From contig CADEDA010000011.1 in assembly GCA_902825965.1 (NCBI GenBank), forward strand, positions 56,182 through 93,265: DNA of 37,084 bases, given 5' to 3'. Below the pieces are notes generated by a model, which was not told the DNA's origin, searched no databases, and saw only the letters and a program-made list of their open reading frames with translations. A program made the position numbers and the translations under genes. This DNA comes from an uncultured Gemmatimonadota bacterium. GTDB lineage: Bacteria; Gemmatimonadota; Gemmatimonadetes; Gemmatimonadales; Gemmatimonadaceae. Positions 7,075 through 15,882 of this stretch are shown here, one piece after another (the stretch's first letter is position 1; each line of letters opens with the position of its first letter).

Positions 7075-8374
7075 GCGGCGTCTCGTCCAGTCGCCACACG
7101 CGAACCACCGGACGCCCGCCGGCGTCCTCGTCGATGACGAGATAGCGTTCGTTGCTCCAGGCGCCCCGCGGCAGTGGTGACTGCATGGACGCGACGCGCC
7201 CGAGGAACGCCCCGCTGGAGTCGAACACCTCCCAGCGCCCGCGCTCGTGCGACGCGGTGGGCAAGCTCACCCAGATGCGGCACCACGAGTCGGCGTGCAG
7301 GGCACTCCACAGCGGTCGCATGCGCGGGATGTCCGAGAGCTGCACGACCCTCGACATCGGCGCCACGAACGCCCGCACGCCGTGCCCGGCGCGCGCCCGT
7401 TCGTAGGCGCGCTGACGCGTCGTGTCCGCGATCTCCACGGCAGGGGCGACGCTGCTGATGACCCGCAGCGAATCGAGGCCGTTCGACGAGACGATGAGCT
7501 CGTAGCGGTCCGTGACCCCGTGCACGAGCAGGCCGTCGACGCGGATCGCCATCTCGCGCGCGGGCAGGAACGGGATCGGCTCGCGCACCACGCGCGCGTC
7601 GCCGTCCACGCCGGCGGGCAACGCGAACTCCCACCACGCCTTCGCGCCGCGCCATTCCGGCGGTCGCGGCAGCGTGTCGTGCCGTGCTCCCGCGCGGCGC
7701 ACACGGACCACACCGGCCGAGGACCACACGAATACCTCGCCATCCGCGGACACATCGAGGGCGGGGCCGAAGAAGTTGCTCGAGACGGTCGCGGTCCGCA
7801 GCAGCGTCCCGTCGAGCGAGAACCGCATGAGGCGATGCTGCGTGGGATCGAATACGACCACCGTATCGACATCGATCCCCAGTTGGACGTAGCGATACTC
7901 GCCGGGTCCGGAGCCTTCGCGCCCGAGCGTGCGGACAAGCCGCCCTGCACGGTCGAACACCTTGATGGCGCGCGGATTGACGTCCGCCACGACCACGAGG
8001 CCGGAGCGTGTGCGCACCGCATGGCTCGGCTGCATCAGCGCGCCGACACCCGTGTCGGGCGGCGAGAGCGTGAGCTCCTCGACCCAGCGCCAGGGGAGCA
8101 ACGCGCTGTCCGTCGGGTCCGGGCGGTTCACGACCCGTTCCACGCCGCTCGGCAGCCGCTCGCGGCGCACCGTGGGCGGGGTCAGCTCCCGTTCACAGGC
8201 CGCCACCCACGTGGTCGCCAGCAGTGCAGCAGCCAACGGGAACGGTCGGGCGAATCGTGCCGCGCGCCGACTCGCCCAGTGCGGCGCCCGCGGCGCGATT
8301 CGGCACCGCCGGACCGCCGAGGTTACGGAGCGCGGCGCGGCATCGCGTAGAACGACTTGTTGATGATGCGCCAT
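6992..8374 (-). CDS. 6-bladed beta-propeller lipoprotein (hypothetical)
   Basis: 460 aa. The ATG at 8374 is preceded by GGAGACGA, an acceptable Shine-Dalgarno, although it lies inside the upstream gene (52-nt overlap) and gives a long N-terminus. After about 38 residues comes a hydrophobic stretch (FPLAAALLATTWVAAC) that looks like a lipobox. The body has repeats of NHL/6-bladed propeller type, for example SGLVVVADVNPRAIKVFDR followed by GREGSGPGEY, the typical 'G.GPGEF' blade turn. Such proteins are exported and of unknown function; no catalytic residues are evident. The C-terminal 28 or so residues are low-complexity (Ala/Pro/Ser) and are antisense to the end of the hydrolase gene, so they may be non-essential. 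Confidence 0.72.
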   Translation of the reverse strand: MAHHQQVVLRDAAPRSVTSAVRRCRIAPRAPHWASRRAARFARPFPLAAALLATTWVAACERELTPPTVRRERLPSGVERVVNRPDPTDSALLPWRWVEELTLSPPDTGVGALMQPSHAVRTRSGLVVVADVNPRAIKVFDRAGRLVRTLGREGSGPGEYRYVQLGIDVDTVVVFDPTQHRLMRFSLDGTLLRTATVSSNFFGPALDVSADGEVFVWSSAGVVRVRRAGARHDTLPRPPEWRGAKAWWEFALPAGVDGDARVVREPIPFLPAREMAIRVDGLLVHGVTDRYELIVSSNGLDSLRVISSVAPAVEIADTTRQRAYERARAGHGVRAFVAPMSRVVQLSDIPRMRPLWSALHADSWCRIWVSLPTASHERGRWEVFDSSGAFLGRVASMQSPLPRGAWSNERYLVIDEDAGGRPVVRVWRLDETPPTGTASTPSHPPVAPAAAVARSAAAPR

Positions 8375-8796
8375 TCGTCTCCGATCCTCAGCAACGTCAT
8401 GTAGTCGATGAAATGCGTCGCGGGATAGTCGAGCTCGATCACCGCGATCGCGGCGTTTCCCGTCACGTGTACACTCACGATGCGCCGCTTGCGCTGGGCC
8501 TCGTCCGCCGCCGGGCGACCACTCGCGCCACCGATGTACTCGTCGGCCGTCCGCGTCGCGAGCTGCCCGTCCCGGACCCAGTAGAGCTTCGCTTCCTTCC
8601 AGAACGCCCGCCGGAACGCGACGGAGTCACCGGTCGCGTGGCCGCGCAGGTACGATTCCAAGGGGACACGCACGGCGAGCTCCTCCTGGGACGAGACGCG
8701 ACCCTCCGCGTCCTGCGCGCGTGATGCGCGGGTCGGGACCAGCAGCGCGAGGGTGATGGCGAGCGTGGACGCCGCGCGGTGAGCGACAGTGGACAT
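8323..8796 (-). CDS. Secreted NTF2/SnoaL-like protein
   Basis: 157 aa. The start ATG at 8796 has a good Shine-Dalgarno (GAGGA, 5 nt away). An N-terminal signal peptide (TLAITLALLVPTRASRAQ) is followed by a single small domain: VPLESYLRGHATGDSVAFRRAFWKEA, LYWVRDG, then AIAVIELDYPATHFIDYMTLLRIGDEWRIINKSFYA. This pattern is that of the lumazine-binding-like/SnoaL NTF2 superfamily, small alpha+beta cones that act as ligand-binding domains or minor enzymes. Substrate and role are unknown. It is transcribed with the propeller gene, which starts within its last codons. Fold assignment is moderately sure; function is not assigned. Confidence 0.75.
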   Translation of the reverse strand: MSTVAHRAASTLAITLALLVPTRASRAQDAEGRVSSQEELAVRVPLESYLRGHATGDSVAFRRAFWKEAKLYWVRDGQLATRTADEYIGGASGRPAADEAQRKRRIVSVHVTGNAAIAVIELDYPATHFIDYMTLLRIGDEWRIINKSFYAMPRRAP

Positions 8797-8960
8797 GCGG
8801 TTCCTCTGGTGAGTGGACGCCGAAGGCTACCGGCGCGCTCGACCCCGCTCCAGCGCGCGCGAGTGCGCATTCCGTCAACTCGCCGGGCCTGCCGTCCGCA
8901 TCCGGCAATCGTTCGCCACGCATCGCAAGGTCCCGCATCCTGCCGGCGCCCGCTTCGGGA

Positions 8961-8966
8961 TATATT
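8961..8966 (+). promoter_or_regulatory. Candidate -10 element for a leaderless helicase transcript
   Basis: TATATT lies six bases (CAGTGC) before the GTG start of the helicase gene, so transcription would begin at about the start codon. There is no Shine-Dalgarno before the GTG and no obvious -35 box. The same TANNTT-N6-start layout occurs at 19975 and, on the minus strand, at 23116. Confidence 0.5.
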
Positions 8967-8972
8967 CAGTGC

Positions 8973-11063
8973 GTGTCCGACAGCCCCCGCGCCTACCCGC
9001 CTCGCGTCCGCGAGGTCGCCGCACGCCGCACGGTGGATTTCGCCGCTGAGCTGAACGACGCGCAGCTCAGGGCCGCGACCCATCCCGACGGCCCGCTGCT
9101 CATCGTCGCCGGGGCCGGCACGGGCAAGACACGCACGCTGGTCTACCGCGTCGCCCATCTCATCGATCGCGGTGTCCGGCCCGAGCGCATCCTGCTGCTC
9201 ACCTTCACTCGGCGCGCCGCGCAGGAGATGCTCGCCCGCGCCGAGCGCCTCGTGGGCAGCGAGAGCCGCGCCGTGCACGGCGGCACCTTCCACGGCACCG
9301 CCCATCGGTTGCTCCGTCGCTTCGGCCCCGAGGCGGGCCTGCCGGGCGACTTCACAATCCTCGACCAAGGCGACTCCGAGGATCTCATGCAGCTCTCGCG
9401 TGCCGCCTGCGGCCTCGCCGACAAGACCAAGCGTTTCCCCAAGAAGGAAACGCTGCACCATGTCTACTCGCGGCACGTGAATACGGAGATCCCCGTGGGC
9501 GCGATCCTCCGCGAGGAGTACCCGCGCTTCATCGAGTTCGAGGACGACTTCGGGCGCGTCTTCGCCGACTTCACGGCGCGCAAACAGGCGCGCGACCTGG
9601 TCGACTACGACGATCTGCTGCTCTACTGGGCCATGCTCCTCGAAGCCGAACCCGCGCGCGCCATCGGCGATCGCATGGGCGCGCTCTACGACCACATCCT
9701 CGTCGACGAGTTCCAGGACACCAACGTGCTGCAGGCGCGCATCCTCAAGGGCATGTGCCGCGTGCACCGCAACATCACCGTGGTCGGCGATGACGCGCAG
9801 AGCATCTACGCGTTCCGCGGCGCGACCATCCGCAACATCCTCGACTTCCCGCGCGACTACCCCGGCGCAGCCGTGGTCACACTGGAGCAGAACTACCGCT
9901 CCACGCAGCCCATCCTCGACGCGTCCAACCTGCTCATCTCCCGAGCCGAGGAGCGGTACAGCAAGGAGCTGTACACCACACGCACCGGCGGCGAGAAGCC
10001 GTGGTTGGTGACAGCGCAGGACGAACACCAGCAGACGCGCTTCGTGGTGGACCGCATCCTCGAGCTGCACGAGGCCGGCACGCCGCTGCGCGAGATGGCC
10101 GTGCTCTTCCGCGCGGGCTACATGAGCGCGGACCTCGAGATCGAACTCACCGCGCGCAACATCCCGTTCGAGAAATGGGGCGGACTCAAGTTCCTCGAGG
10201 CCGCGCACGTGAAGGATGTGCTGGCGTTCCTTCGTGTGCTCGAGAATCCGCGCGACGAGGTGAGCTGGTACCGGCTGCTGCTGCTCATGCCCGGTATCGG
10301 CGACACGACCGCGCGCAACGCGATCCAGTCGATGGTCGACGCGGCCTGGTCGCACGAATCGTTCGGCCGATTCAATGCACCGCCGCGCGCCAAGGCCGCC
10401 CACGGCGCACTCGTGCAACTGCTGGCGGCACTCCGCACGCAGTCCGCCGGGGACGACCACAGCGTCGCACACGAGATCGCGCGCGTGCGCGGCCTCTACG
10501 ACGACATCCTGCGGGAGCGCTACGACCGCGTGGAGCCGCGCCTCGCCGACCTCGAGCAGCTGCAGGGCATCGCCGGCGGCTATCCCGACCGCGCGAGTTT
10601 CCTCGCGGCACTCGCCCTCGACCCACCGTCCGCCACCAGCGACCTCGGCTTCGGCGGCGAGAACGAGGACGACACGCTCGTGCTCTCCACGGCCCACAGC
10701 GCCAAGGGCAAGGAGTGGGACGCGGTCTTCCTCATCTGGGCGGTCGACGGCTGGTTCCCCATGTCGCGCGCACTCGGCGACGACGACCAGATCGAAGAGG
10801 AGCGGCGACTCATGTACGTCGCCCTCACCCGCGCGCGACATCAGCTCGCGGTGACATACCCGATGAACGTGTACGACACGCGGCGCGGTGCGGACTACTC
10901 GTTCGACCAACTCAGTCGCTTCCTCGACCGCGGCGTGCGGAAGGCGTTCCAGCGCGTGGTGCTGCAGGTCAGTGAAGGGCTGCCCGCGCCCGACGCGCCC
11001 GCCGCGCCGCCCGTCGTCGACCTCAAGGGGATGCTGCGGTCGAGGTTCGGGGGTGGGGCGTAA
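8973..11063 (+). CDS. UvrD/PcrA-type superfamily 1 DNA helicase
   Basis: 696 aa with a GTG start. An ATP-dependent 3'-5' DNA helicase of the UvrD/Rep/PcrA group, acting in repair or replication restart. Motifs in order: Q-motif ELNDAQLRAATHPDGPLLIVAG; Walker A AGAGTGKTRT (46-55); TFTRRAAQEM; Walker B/DExx LVDEFQDTN (about 243-251); GDDAQSIYAFRGA; EQNYRSTQPIL; a late STAHSAKGKEWDAVFLIWAVDGWFP and the final EERRLMYVALTRARHQL. The C-terminus is short, without the Tudor-like tail of PcrA. The 1A to 2B layout is complete. The exact paralogue (uvrD, pcrA or rep) cannot be fixed from sequence alone, so no symbol is given. Confidence 0.9.
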   Translation: MSDSPRAYPPRVREVAARRTVDFAAELNDAQLRAATHPDGPLLIVAGAGTGKTRTLVYRVAHLIDRGVRPERILLLTFTRRAAQEMLARAERLVGSESRAVHGGTFHGTAHRLLRRFGPEAGLPGDFTILDQGDSEDLMQLSRAACGLADKTKRFPKKETLHHVYSRHVNTEIPVGAILREEYPRFIEFEDDFGRVFADFTARKQARDLVDYDDLLLYWAMLLEAEPARAIGDRMGALYDHILVDEFQDTNVLQARILKGMCRVHRNITVVGDDAQSIYAFRGATIRNILDFPRDYPGAAVVTLEQNYRSTQPILDASNLLISRAEERYSKELYTTRTGGEKPWLVTAQDEHQQTRFVVDRILELHEAGTPLREMAVLFRAGYMSADLEIELTARNIPFEKWGGLKFLEAAHVKDVLAFLRVLENPRDEVSWYRLLLLMPGIGDTTARNAIQSMVDAAWSHESFGRFNAPPRAKAAHGALVQLLAALRTQSAGDDHSVAHEIARVRGLYDDILRERYDRVEPRLADLEQLQGIAGGYPDRASFLAALALDPPSATSDLGFGGENEDDTLVLSTAHSAKGKEWDAVFLIWAVDGWFPMSRALGDDDQIEEERRLMYVALTRARHQLAVTYPMNVYDTRRGADYSFDQLSRFLDRGVRKAFQRVVLQVSEGLPAPDAPAAPPVVDLKGMLRSRFGGGA

Positions 11064-11123
11064 CCGCCTCCACCGCGGAGACATCGAGGGCGGCGGACCA
11101 CAGGGGCGCGGGTCTCACCGGGC

Positions 11124-11177
11124 GAAGCAACGCGGGGGATCCGGACTTAGTCGCGGGTCCCCCAACTGCATTGCTTC
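11124..11177. terminator. Large two-part inverted repeat between convergent genes
   Basis: The outer arms GAAGCAA (11124-11130) and TTGCTTC (11171-11177) are perfectly complementary. The inner arms GGGGGATCCG (11134-11143) and CGGGTCCCCC (11154-11163) pair over ten positions with one T.G, leaving a 10-nt loop. The structure lies between the helicase stop (11063) and the aminopeptidase stop (11211). It lacks a T-run on either side, so it is a candidate bidirectional terminator or mRNA 3' stabiliser rather than a textbook intrinsic terminator. Nothing else is recognisable in this 147-nt gap. Confidence 0.55.
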
Positions 11178-11210
11178 ACTGCGCATGCACGTGGAGGATG
11201 CCGCGCGGGA

Positions 11211-12323
11211 TCACCTTGGTGCCGGTGCCTGCCACGCACCACGCCGGTGCCTCGCCACGACGCTGGAGACAGCCTTCAGCAGATCCCCCCCTGCCTCTGC
11301 GTACACTCGCTCGAACGCCTCGAGGTCCGTCAGGTAGATCCGCCTCCCCATCAACGCCGCGTTGTCGAGCCTCACCCGCTCGGCGTACGCCGTCGGCAGG
11401 GTCCGCAGCAGCGGCGCGATCGAATCCACCAGCGTCCGCCTCGCCGCCGCATAGATCGAGTCGCGCAGCGTGATGCGCCGTGCCCGCAGTGAGTCCCCGG
11501 GATGCGCCGTGAAGGTCGAGTCCACCGCACGATACAGGACCGCCCAGTACGCGGCCAACACGCGGTCATCGGCCCACCGCGCCACCGACTGCCGCGCGCT
11601 GCTCGTGTCCCCGCGCGCCAGGAAGAACCGTTCCGCCCCGCGCGCCCCCACGAAGTTCGCGAACGACTCGTTGAACACCACCTCGTGCTTCGCGAAGTAG
11701 TGATTGTGCGTCAGTTCATGGATGACGGTGTTCACGAGGTCCACGGAGTCCGCACGCACGGTGCTCGACAGCAGTGGGTCGTTGAACCAGCCCAAGGTCG
11801 AGAACGCCGAGGCGGGACGCAGGTAGGTGTCGTACCCCTCGCGTTGGAGGGCTCGCTCCGCCTTGCCCGCCGCTGCGAAGTCGAAGAACCCCTTGTACGG
11901 CACACGCCCCACCACCGGGAACCACCAGGTCTTGGAAACCAGCGCATCCTGCCGTGCGCCGGAGAGCACCAAGACGAGCGTGTCGCGCTCCAGCTGCGTG
12001 AACTGCGTGAAGGTCTCCTTCGCCGGGAACCCGAGCGAATCGCGTGCGAAGTCGCGCGCCTGGAGCACCAGCTCGAGCTTGCCGAGCGTCACGGGGTCGA
12101 TCGCATCCGGCGACCCCGGGGCGGCCGCCCGCGCCCGACGCACGATCCCGTCGATCGGCCGCCGGCCCCGGAGGATCTTCCCTTCCTCCCACGCCGCCCG
12201 CGCCAGGTAGCGCCCGGTCGGCGTCGCGACCAGGAGCACCCCGCCGAGGGCCACCACACCCAACAGCACAAGCCCCACCCCGCCCCAGCGCAGCTGCAAT
12301 CGCCCTCCCGACACGGTTCGCAT
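11211..12323 (-). CDS. Membrane-anchored zinc aminopeptidase (PF10023-like)
   Basis: 370 aa from the ATG at 12323, chosen because GAGG lies 6 nt before it; the frame is open 57 nt further upstream without a better start. One N-terminal transmembrane segment (about 13-33, GGVGLVLLGVVALGGVLLVA) anchors a periplasmic domain. The zinc-metallopeptidase motif HELTH (202-206) is followed by the downstream acidic segment NESFANFVG (Glu219). Together with YKGFFDFAAAGKAER and PASAFSTLGWFNDPLL these mark the 'putative aminopeptidase' family known from proteobacteria. The gene is convergent with the helicase and divergent from dnaE. The family is assigned confidently; the natural substrate is unknown. 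Confidence 0.85.
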   Translation of the reverse strand: MRTVSGGRLQLRWGGVGLVLLGVVALGGVLLVATPTGRYLARAAWEEGKILRGRRPIDGIVRRARAAAPGSPDAIDPVTLGKLELVLQARDFARDSLGFPAKETFTQFTQLERDTLVLVLSGARQDALVSKTWWFPVVGRVPYKGFFDFAAAGKAERALQREGYDTYLRPASAFSTLGWFNDPLLSSTVRADSVDLVNTVIHELTHNHYFAKHEVVFNESFANFVGARGAERFFLARGDTSSARQSVARWADDRVLAAYWAVLYRAVDSTFTAHPGDSLRARRITLRDSIYAAARRTLVDSIAPLLRTLPTAYAERVRLDNAALMGRRIYLTDLEAFERVYAEAGGDLLKAVSSVVARHRRGAWQAPAPR

Positions 12324-12370
12324 GAAGGTCCTCAGCTGGTCATCCGGTGGAAGATGCCCCCGCCGAGGGC

Positions 12371-12376
12371 TAACTT
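12371..12376 (+). promoter_or_regulatory. Candidate -10 element for dnaE
   Basis: TAACTT ends 9 nt before the dnaE ATG, giving a predicted 5' leader of only a few bases. No Shine-Dalgarno is seen. It belongs to the TANNTT set described under findings. The spacing is the same as for the dsbA-like gene (TACCTT at 30904). Confidence 0.4.
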
Positions 12377-12385
12377 CCACGGTCC

Positions 12386-15300
12386 ATGTCTTTCGTACAC
12401 CTGCACTGCCACTCCGAGTACTCGCTCCTCGACGGGGCGAACCGGATCGATGACCTGATCCGCCGCGCCCAGGAGTTCGAGCAGCCGGCGATCGCGATCA
12501 CCGACCACGGCAACATCCACGCGGCGTGGGAGTTCCAGGAGAAGGCCAAGAAGGCGGGCATCAAGCCCATCCTCGGCATGGAAGCCTACGTGGCCCCGGG
12601 CGACCGCCGCCTCAAGACCCGGGCCGCCCAGGGCGAGAAGAACTACTTCCACCTCGTCCTCCTCGCCCGCGACCTCCAAGGCTACAAGAACCTCGTCAAG
12701 CTCACCTCCCTCGCCTACACCGAGGGCTTCTACGGCAAGCCGCGACTCGACCGCGAACTGCTCGCCAAGTACAACGAAGGCCTCATCGTCTCGAGCGCCT
12801 GCCAGGCGGGCGAAGTCGCGCGGCATCTCATCGAAGACCGCTACGAAGAGGCCAAGACCGTCGCCGGCTGGTACGCGGACGTCTTCAAGGACCGCTACTA
12901 CCTCGAAGTCCAGGCCCACGGCGCCGGCGATCAGCAGAAGCTCAACGAACAGATCTTCCGGCTCGGCAAGGAGCTCTCGCTCCCGGTCATCGCCACCAAC
13001 GACGCGCACTTCCTCAAGGCCGACGACCACGCCGCCCACGACGTACTGCTCTGCATCGGCCTCAAGAAGGACCGCCTCGATGCCGACCGCATGCGCTACG
13101 ATCGCGGCCTGTATCTCAAGAGTGGCCCCGAGATGGCGTCGTTCTTCCCCGGGCGCACCGACGTCGCCGAGAACACGCTCGCGATCGCCGATGCCGTCGA
13201 TGTGAAGTTCGAGAAGAAGTACTACGTCCCCGCCTTCCCGCTGCCCAAGGGCGTGAAGAGCGAGAACGACCTGCTCGTCAAGCTGTCCGAGGAAGGCGCC
13301 AAGCAGCGCTACGGCACGCCGCTGCCAGCCGAGGTGCGCGAGCGTCTCGACTACGAACTCGGCGTCATCACCAAGACGGGCTACGCGGGCTACTTCCTCA
13401 TCACCGCCGATTTCATCAAGGCGGCGCGGGACCGCGGCATCCCCGTGGGCCCGGGCCGTGGCTCGGCGGCGGGTTCACTCGTCGCGTACGCCACCGGCAT
13501 CACCAACGTCTGCCCGCTCAAGTTCGACCTGCTCTTCGAACGCTTCCTGAACCCGGAACGCGTCTCGATGCCCGACATCGACGTCGACTTCTGCGAAGAA
13601 CGTCGCGGCGAGGTCATCGAGTACGTCCGCGACAAGTACGGGCGCGACTCGGTCGGCCAGATCATCACGTTCGGGACGCTCAAGTCGCGCGCCTGCATCA
13701 AGGACGTCGGTCGTGTGCTCGGCTTCACGCCGGGCGAGACGGACGCCATCGCCAAGCTCATCCCCAACGCGCCCAACTTCTCGCTCACCGTCGCCGAGGC
13801 GATCGAGAAGGTGCCCGAGGTCGCGAAGCTCTACGAGCAGGACGAGCGGCACCGGCAGTTGTTCGACTTCGCGATCTCGCTCGAAGGGCTCTCGCGACAT
13901 GCCGGCGTGCACGCGGCCGGCATCGTCATCGCGCCGGGTCCACTCGACGACTACGTCCCGGTCTGCACCGCCGAGTCCAAGGGCTCCGGCGGCGGCGATG
14001 GCGACGAACGTGTGGTGGTGACGCAGTACGACATGATCGCGCTCGAGAAGGCCGGGATGCTCAAGATGGACTTCCTCGGCCTCACCACACTCACGATCAT
14101 CACCGACACGGTGAAGGCGATCAAGGCGCGCCGCGGCGTGGACATCGACGTCGACGCGCTGCCGCTCGACGACGAAGCCACCTATCGCCTGCTCCGCGCC
14201 GGACGCACCGCCGGCGTGTTCCAGTTCGAATCGCCGCTGGCCACGGACATGGTGCGCGCCATGCGCGCCGACCGCTTCGACGACTTGGTCGCATCGAACG
14301 CACTCATGCGCCCCGGCCCGCTCGACGCCGGCATGCACAAGGTCTACCAGCGCCGCAAGAAGGGCGAGGAGCCGGTGACCTACCAGCTCCCCGAGCTCGA
14401 GGAGATCCTCGCGCCCACCTACGGCGTCATCACCTACCAGGAACAGGTGATGCGTATCGCGCAGCGCTTGGCGGGCATCTCGCTCGCCGAAGCCGACGTG
14501 CTGCGCAAGGCCGTGGGCAAGAAGGACGCCGAGCTCATCAAGAAGGAACTCGGCAAGTTCGTCGAGAAGGCCGTCGCCAAAGGATTCCCGCCGAAGGTCA
14601 TCGAGGACATCTCCGCGCAGATCGAGACGTTCGGCCGTTACGGCTTCAACAAGTCGCACTCGGTCGCGTACTCGGTGCTCTCGTACCAGACCGCCTGGCT
14701 CAAGACGCACTACACGCCGGAGTTCATGGCCGCCGTGCTCTCGGCCTGCATCGGCGACACCGACTCGGTGGTGAAGTACATCAACGAGGCGCGCGACCTC
14801 GGCATGGAGATCCTCCCGCCCGACGTCAACGAGTCCGGGTGGAAGTTCACCGTGGTCGGCGACAAGCGCATCCGGTTCGGCCTGGGCGCGATCCGCAACG
14901 TCGGGCACTCCGCCGCCGAGTCCATCATCAAGGCCCGCGAGGACAAGCCGTTCACCTCGCTGTACGACCTCTGCGAGCGGATCGACCTGCGCGTGTGCAA
15001 CAAGCGCGTGTTCGAGGCGCTCATCCACGCCGGGGCGCTCGACAACCTCAACGGCCACCGCGCGCAGTTCGTCGCCGCCGTGGACGGCGCGATGCAGAGC
15101 GCCTCGCTCGCCCAAGCGGAGATCGCCACCGGCCAGGGCTCGCTGTTCGGCGACCTGCTGGGCGGGCCCGGCGACGGCGCCGCCCCCGCGCCGCTGCAAC
15201 CCACCCTGCCCAATCTGCAGCCGCTCTCGGACTCGGAGCGGCTCTCGGCCGAGAAGGCCATCCTCGGCTTCTACATCTCGGGACACCCGCTCGAGCCCTT

Positions 15301-15880
15301 CCGCGCGGAATGCGAGCTGCTCGCCACCCACACGGTGGCCCAGCTCGGCACCTGGACACCGGAACCGCTCGCGCTCGCCGGCGTCGTCACGGCCGTGAAG
15401 CGGCAGATCAGCAAGAAGTCGGGCGCGGAATTCGCGCGCCTGACCGTGGAGGACTTCGCGGGCTCGGCCGAGATCCTCGTCTTCCCGGAGGCCTGGGCCG
15501 CGCTCTCTGACCGCGTCAAGACCGACGTGCCCATGCTCATCAAGGGCGGGTACTCCCGGCGCGACCAGGAGGCCGAGAACCCGACCTTCATCGTGGAGAG
15601 CATGACGCGGCTGGCGGAACTCCGGGCGACCGGGCAGTTCGCCATCAGCCTGGAGCTCGACGCCGACTCGGGACTCCCCACGGACGTCATGCGGGACGTC
15701 CGCGCCGTGGCCGAGGCCCATCCCGGCTCGGCGCCCTTGGAGCTACGTTGGAGGGGTCGGGATGGCGCGCCGGCCCGCCTGCGCTCCAACTCCCTCAAGC
15801 TGTCCACCGCAGGTCCCGCGATCGGGGAACTGCGCGCGCTGCTGGGTCCGGAGCGCGTCCGACTCGTACGAGGAGGATGA
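12386..15880 (+). CDS. dnaE: DNA polymerase III alpha subunit (replicative polymerase)
   Basis: 1164 aa, the normal DnaE size. The N-terminal PHP domain begins HLHCHSEYSLLDGANRI and continues ITDHGNIHAAWEF and GMEAYVA. The polymerase core has PGRGSAAGSLVAY, the catalytic pair in MPDIDVDF (D399, D401) and the third acidic residue in MDFLGL (about D562). FQFESPLATDMVRAMRADRFDDLVASNALMRPGPLD and YGFNKSHSVAYSVLSYQTAWLK identify the fingers. A tandem helix-hairpin-helix and an OB domain (about 990-1060, LALAGVVTAVKRQISKKSG) follow. This is the DnaE1 class, not PolC, as no exonuclease domain is inserted in PHP. The final codons overlap the RBS region of accA. Confidence 0.96.
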   Translation: MSFVHLHCHSEYSLLDGANRIDDLIRRAQEFEQPAIAITDHGNIHAAWEFQEKAKKAGIKPILGMEAYVAPGDRRLKTRAAQGEKNYFHLVLLARDLQGYKNLVKLTSLAYTEGFYGKPRLDRELLAKYNEGLIVSSACQAGEVARHLIEDRYEEAKTVAGWYADVFKDRYYLEVQAHGAGDQQKLNEQIFRLGKELSLPVIATNDAHFLKADDHAAHDVLLCIGLKKDRLDADRMRYDRGLYLKSGPEMASFFPGRTDVAENTLAIADAVDVKFEKKYYVPAFPLPKGVKSENDLLVKLSEEGAKQRYGTPLPAEVRERLDYELGVITKTGYAGYFLITADFIKAARDRGIPVGPGRGSAAGSLVAYATGITNVCPLKFDLLFERFLNPERVSMPDIDVDFCEERRGEVIEYVRDKYGRDSVGQIITFGTLKSRACIKDVGRVLGFTPGETDAIAKLIPNAPNFSLTVAEAIEKVPEVAKLYEQDERHRQLFDFAISLEGLSRHAGVHAAGIVIAPGPLDDYVPVCTAESKGSGGGDGDERVVVTQYDMIALEKAGMLKMDFLGLTTLTIITDTVKAIKARRGVDIDVDALPLDDEATYRLLRAGRTAGVFQFESPLATDMVRAMRADRFDDLVASNALMRPGPLDAGMHKVYQRRKKGEEPVTYQLPELEEILAPTYGVITYQEQVMRIAQRLAGISLAEADVLRKAVGKKDAELIKKELGKFVEKAVAKGFPPKVIEDISAQIETFGRYGFNKSHSVAYSVLSYQTAWLKTHYTPEFMAAVLSACIGDTDSVVKYINEARDLGMEILPPDVNESGWKFTVVGDKRIRFGLGAIRNVGHSAAESIIKAREDKPFTSLYDLCERIDLRVCNKRVFEALIHAGALDNLNGHRAQFVAAVDGAMQSASLAQAEIATGQGSLFGDLLGGPGDGAAPAPLQPTLPNLQPLSDSERLSAEKAILGFYISGHPLEPFRAECELLATHTVAQLGTWTPEPLALAGVVTAVKRQISKKSGAEFARLTVEDFAGSAEILVFPEAWAALSDRVKTDVPMLIKGGYSRRDQEAENPTFIVESMTRLAELRATGQFAISLELDADSGLPTDVMRDVRAVAEAHPGSAPLELRWRGRDGAPARLRSNSLKLSTAGPAIGELRALLGPERVRLVRGG
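15871..15876 (+). promoter_or_regulatory. Shine-Dalgarno AGGAGG that fixes the accA start
   Basis: A perfect AGGAGG lies in the last dnaE codons. It abuts an in-frame ATG (15877), too close for initiation, but is 6 nt from the GTG at 15883. It is the strongest Shine-Dalgarno I found in the window. Confidence 0.75.
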
Positions 15881-15882
15881 GC

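Noticed and set aside
8475-11084. Long minus-strand open frame across the helicase gene
   Set aside because: It is antisense to a helicase with all motifs, spans parts of two unrelated genes and shows no domain pattern; long antisense frames are expected in GC-rich DNA.
13475-15721. 748-codon minus-strand open frame inside dnaE
   Set aside because: Mirror frame of the conserved polymerase gene.
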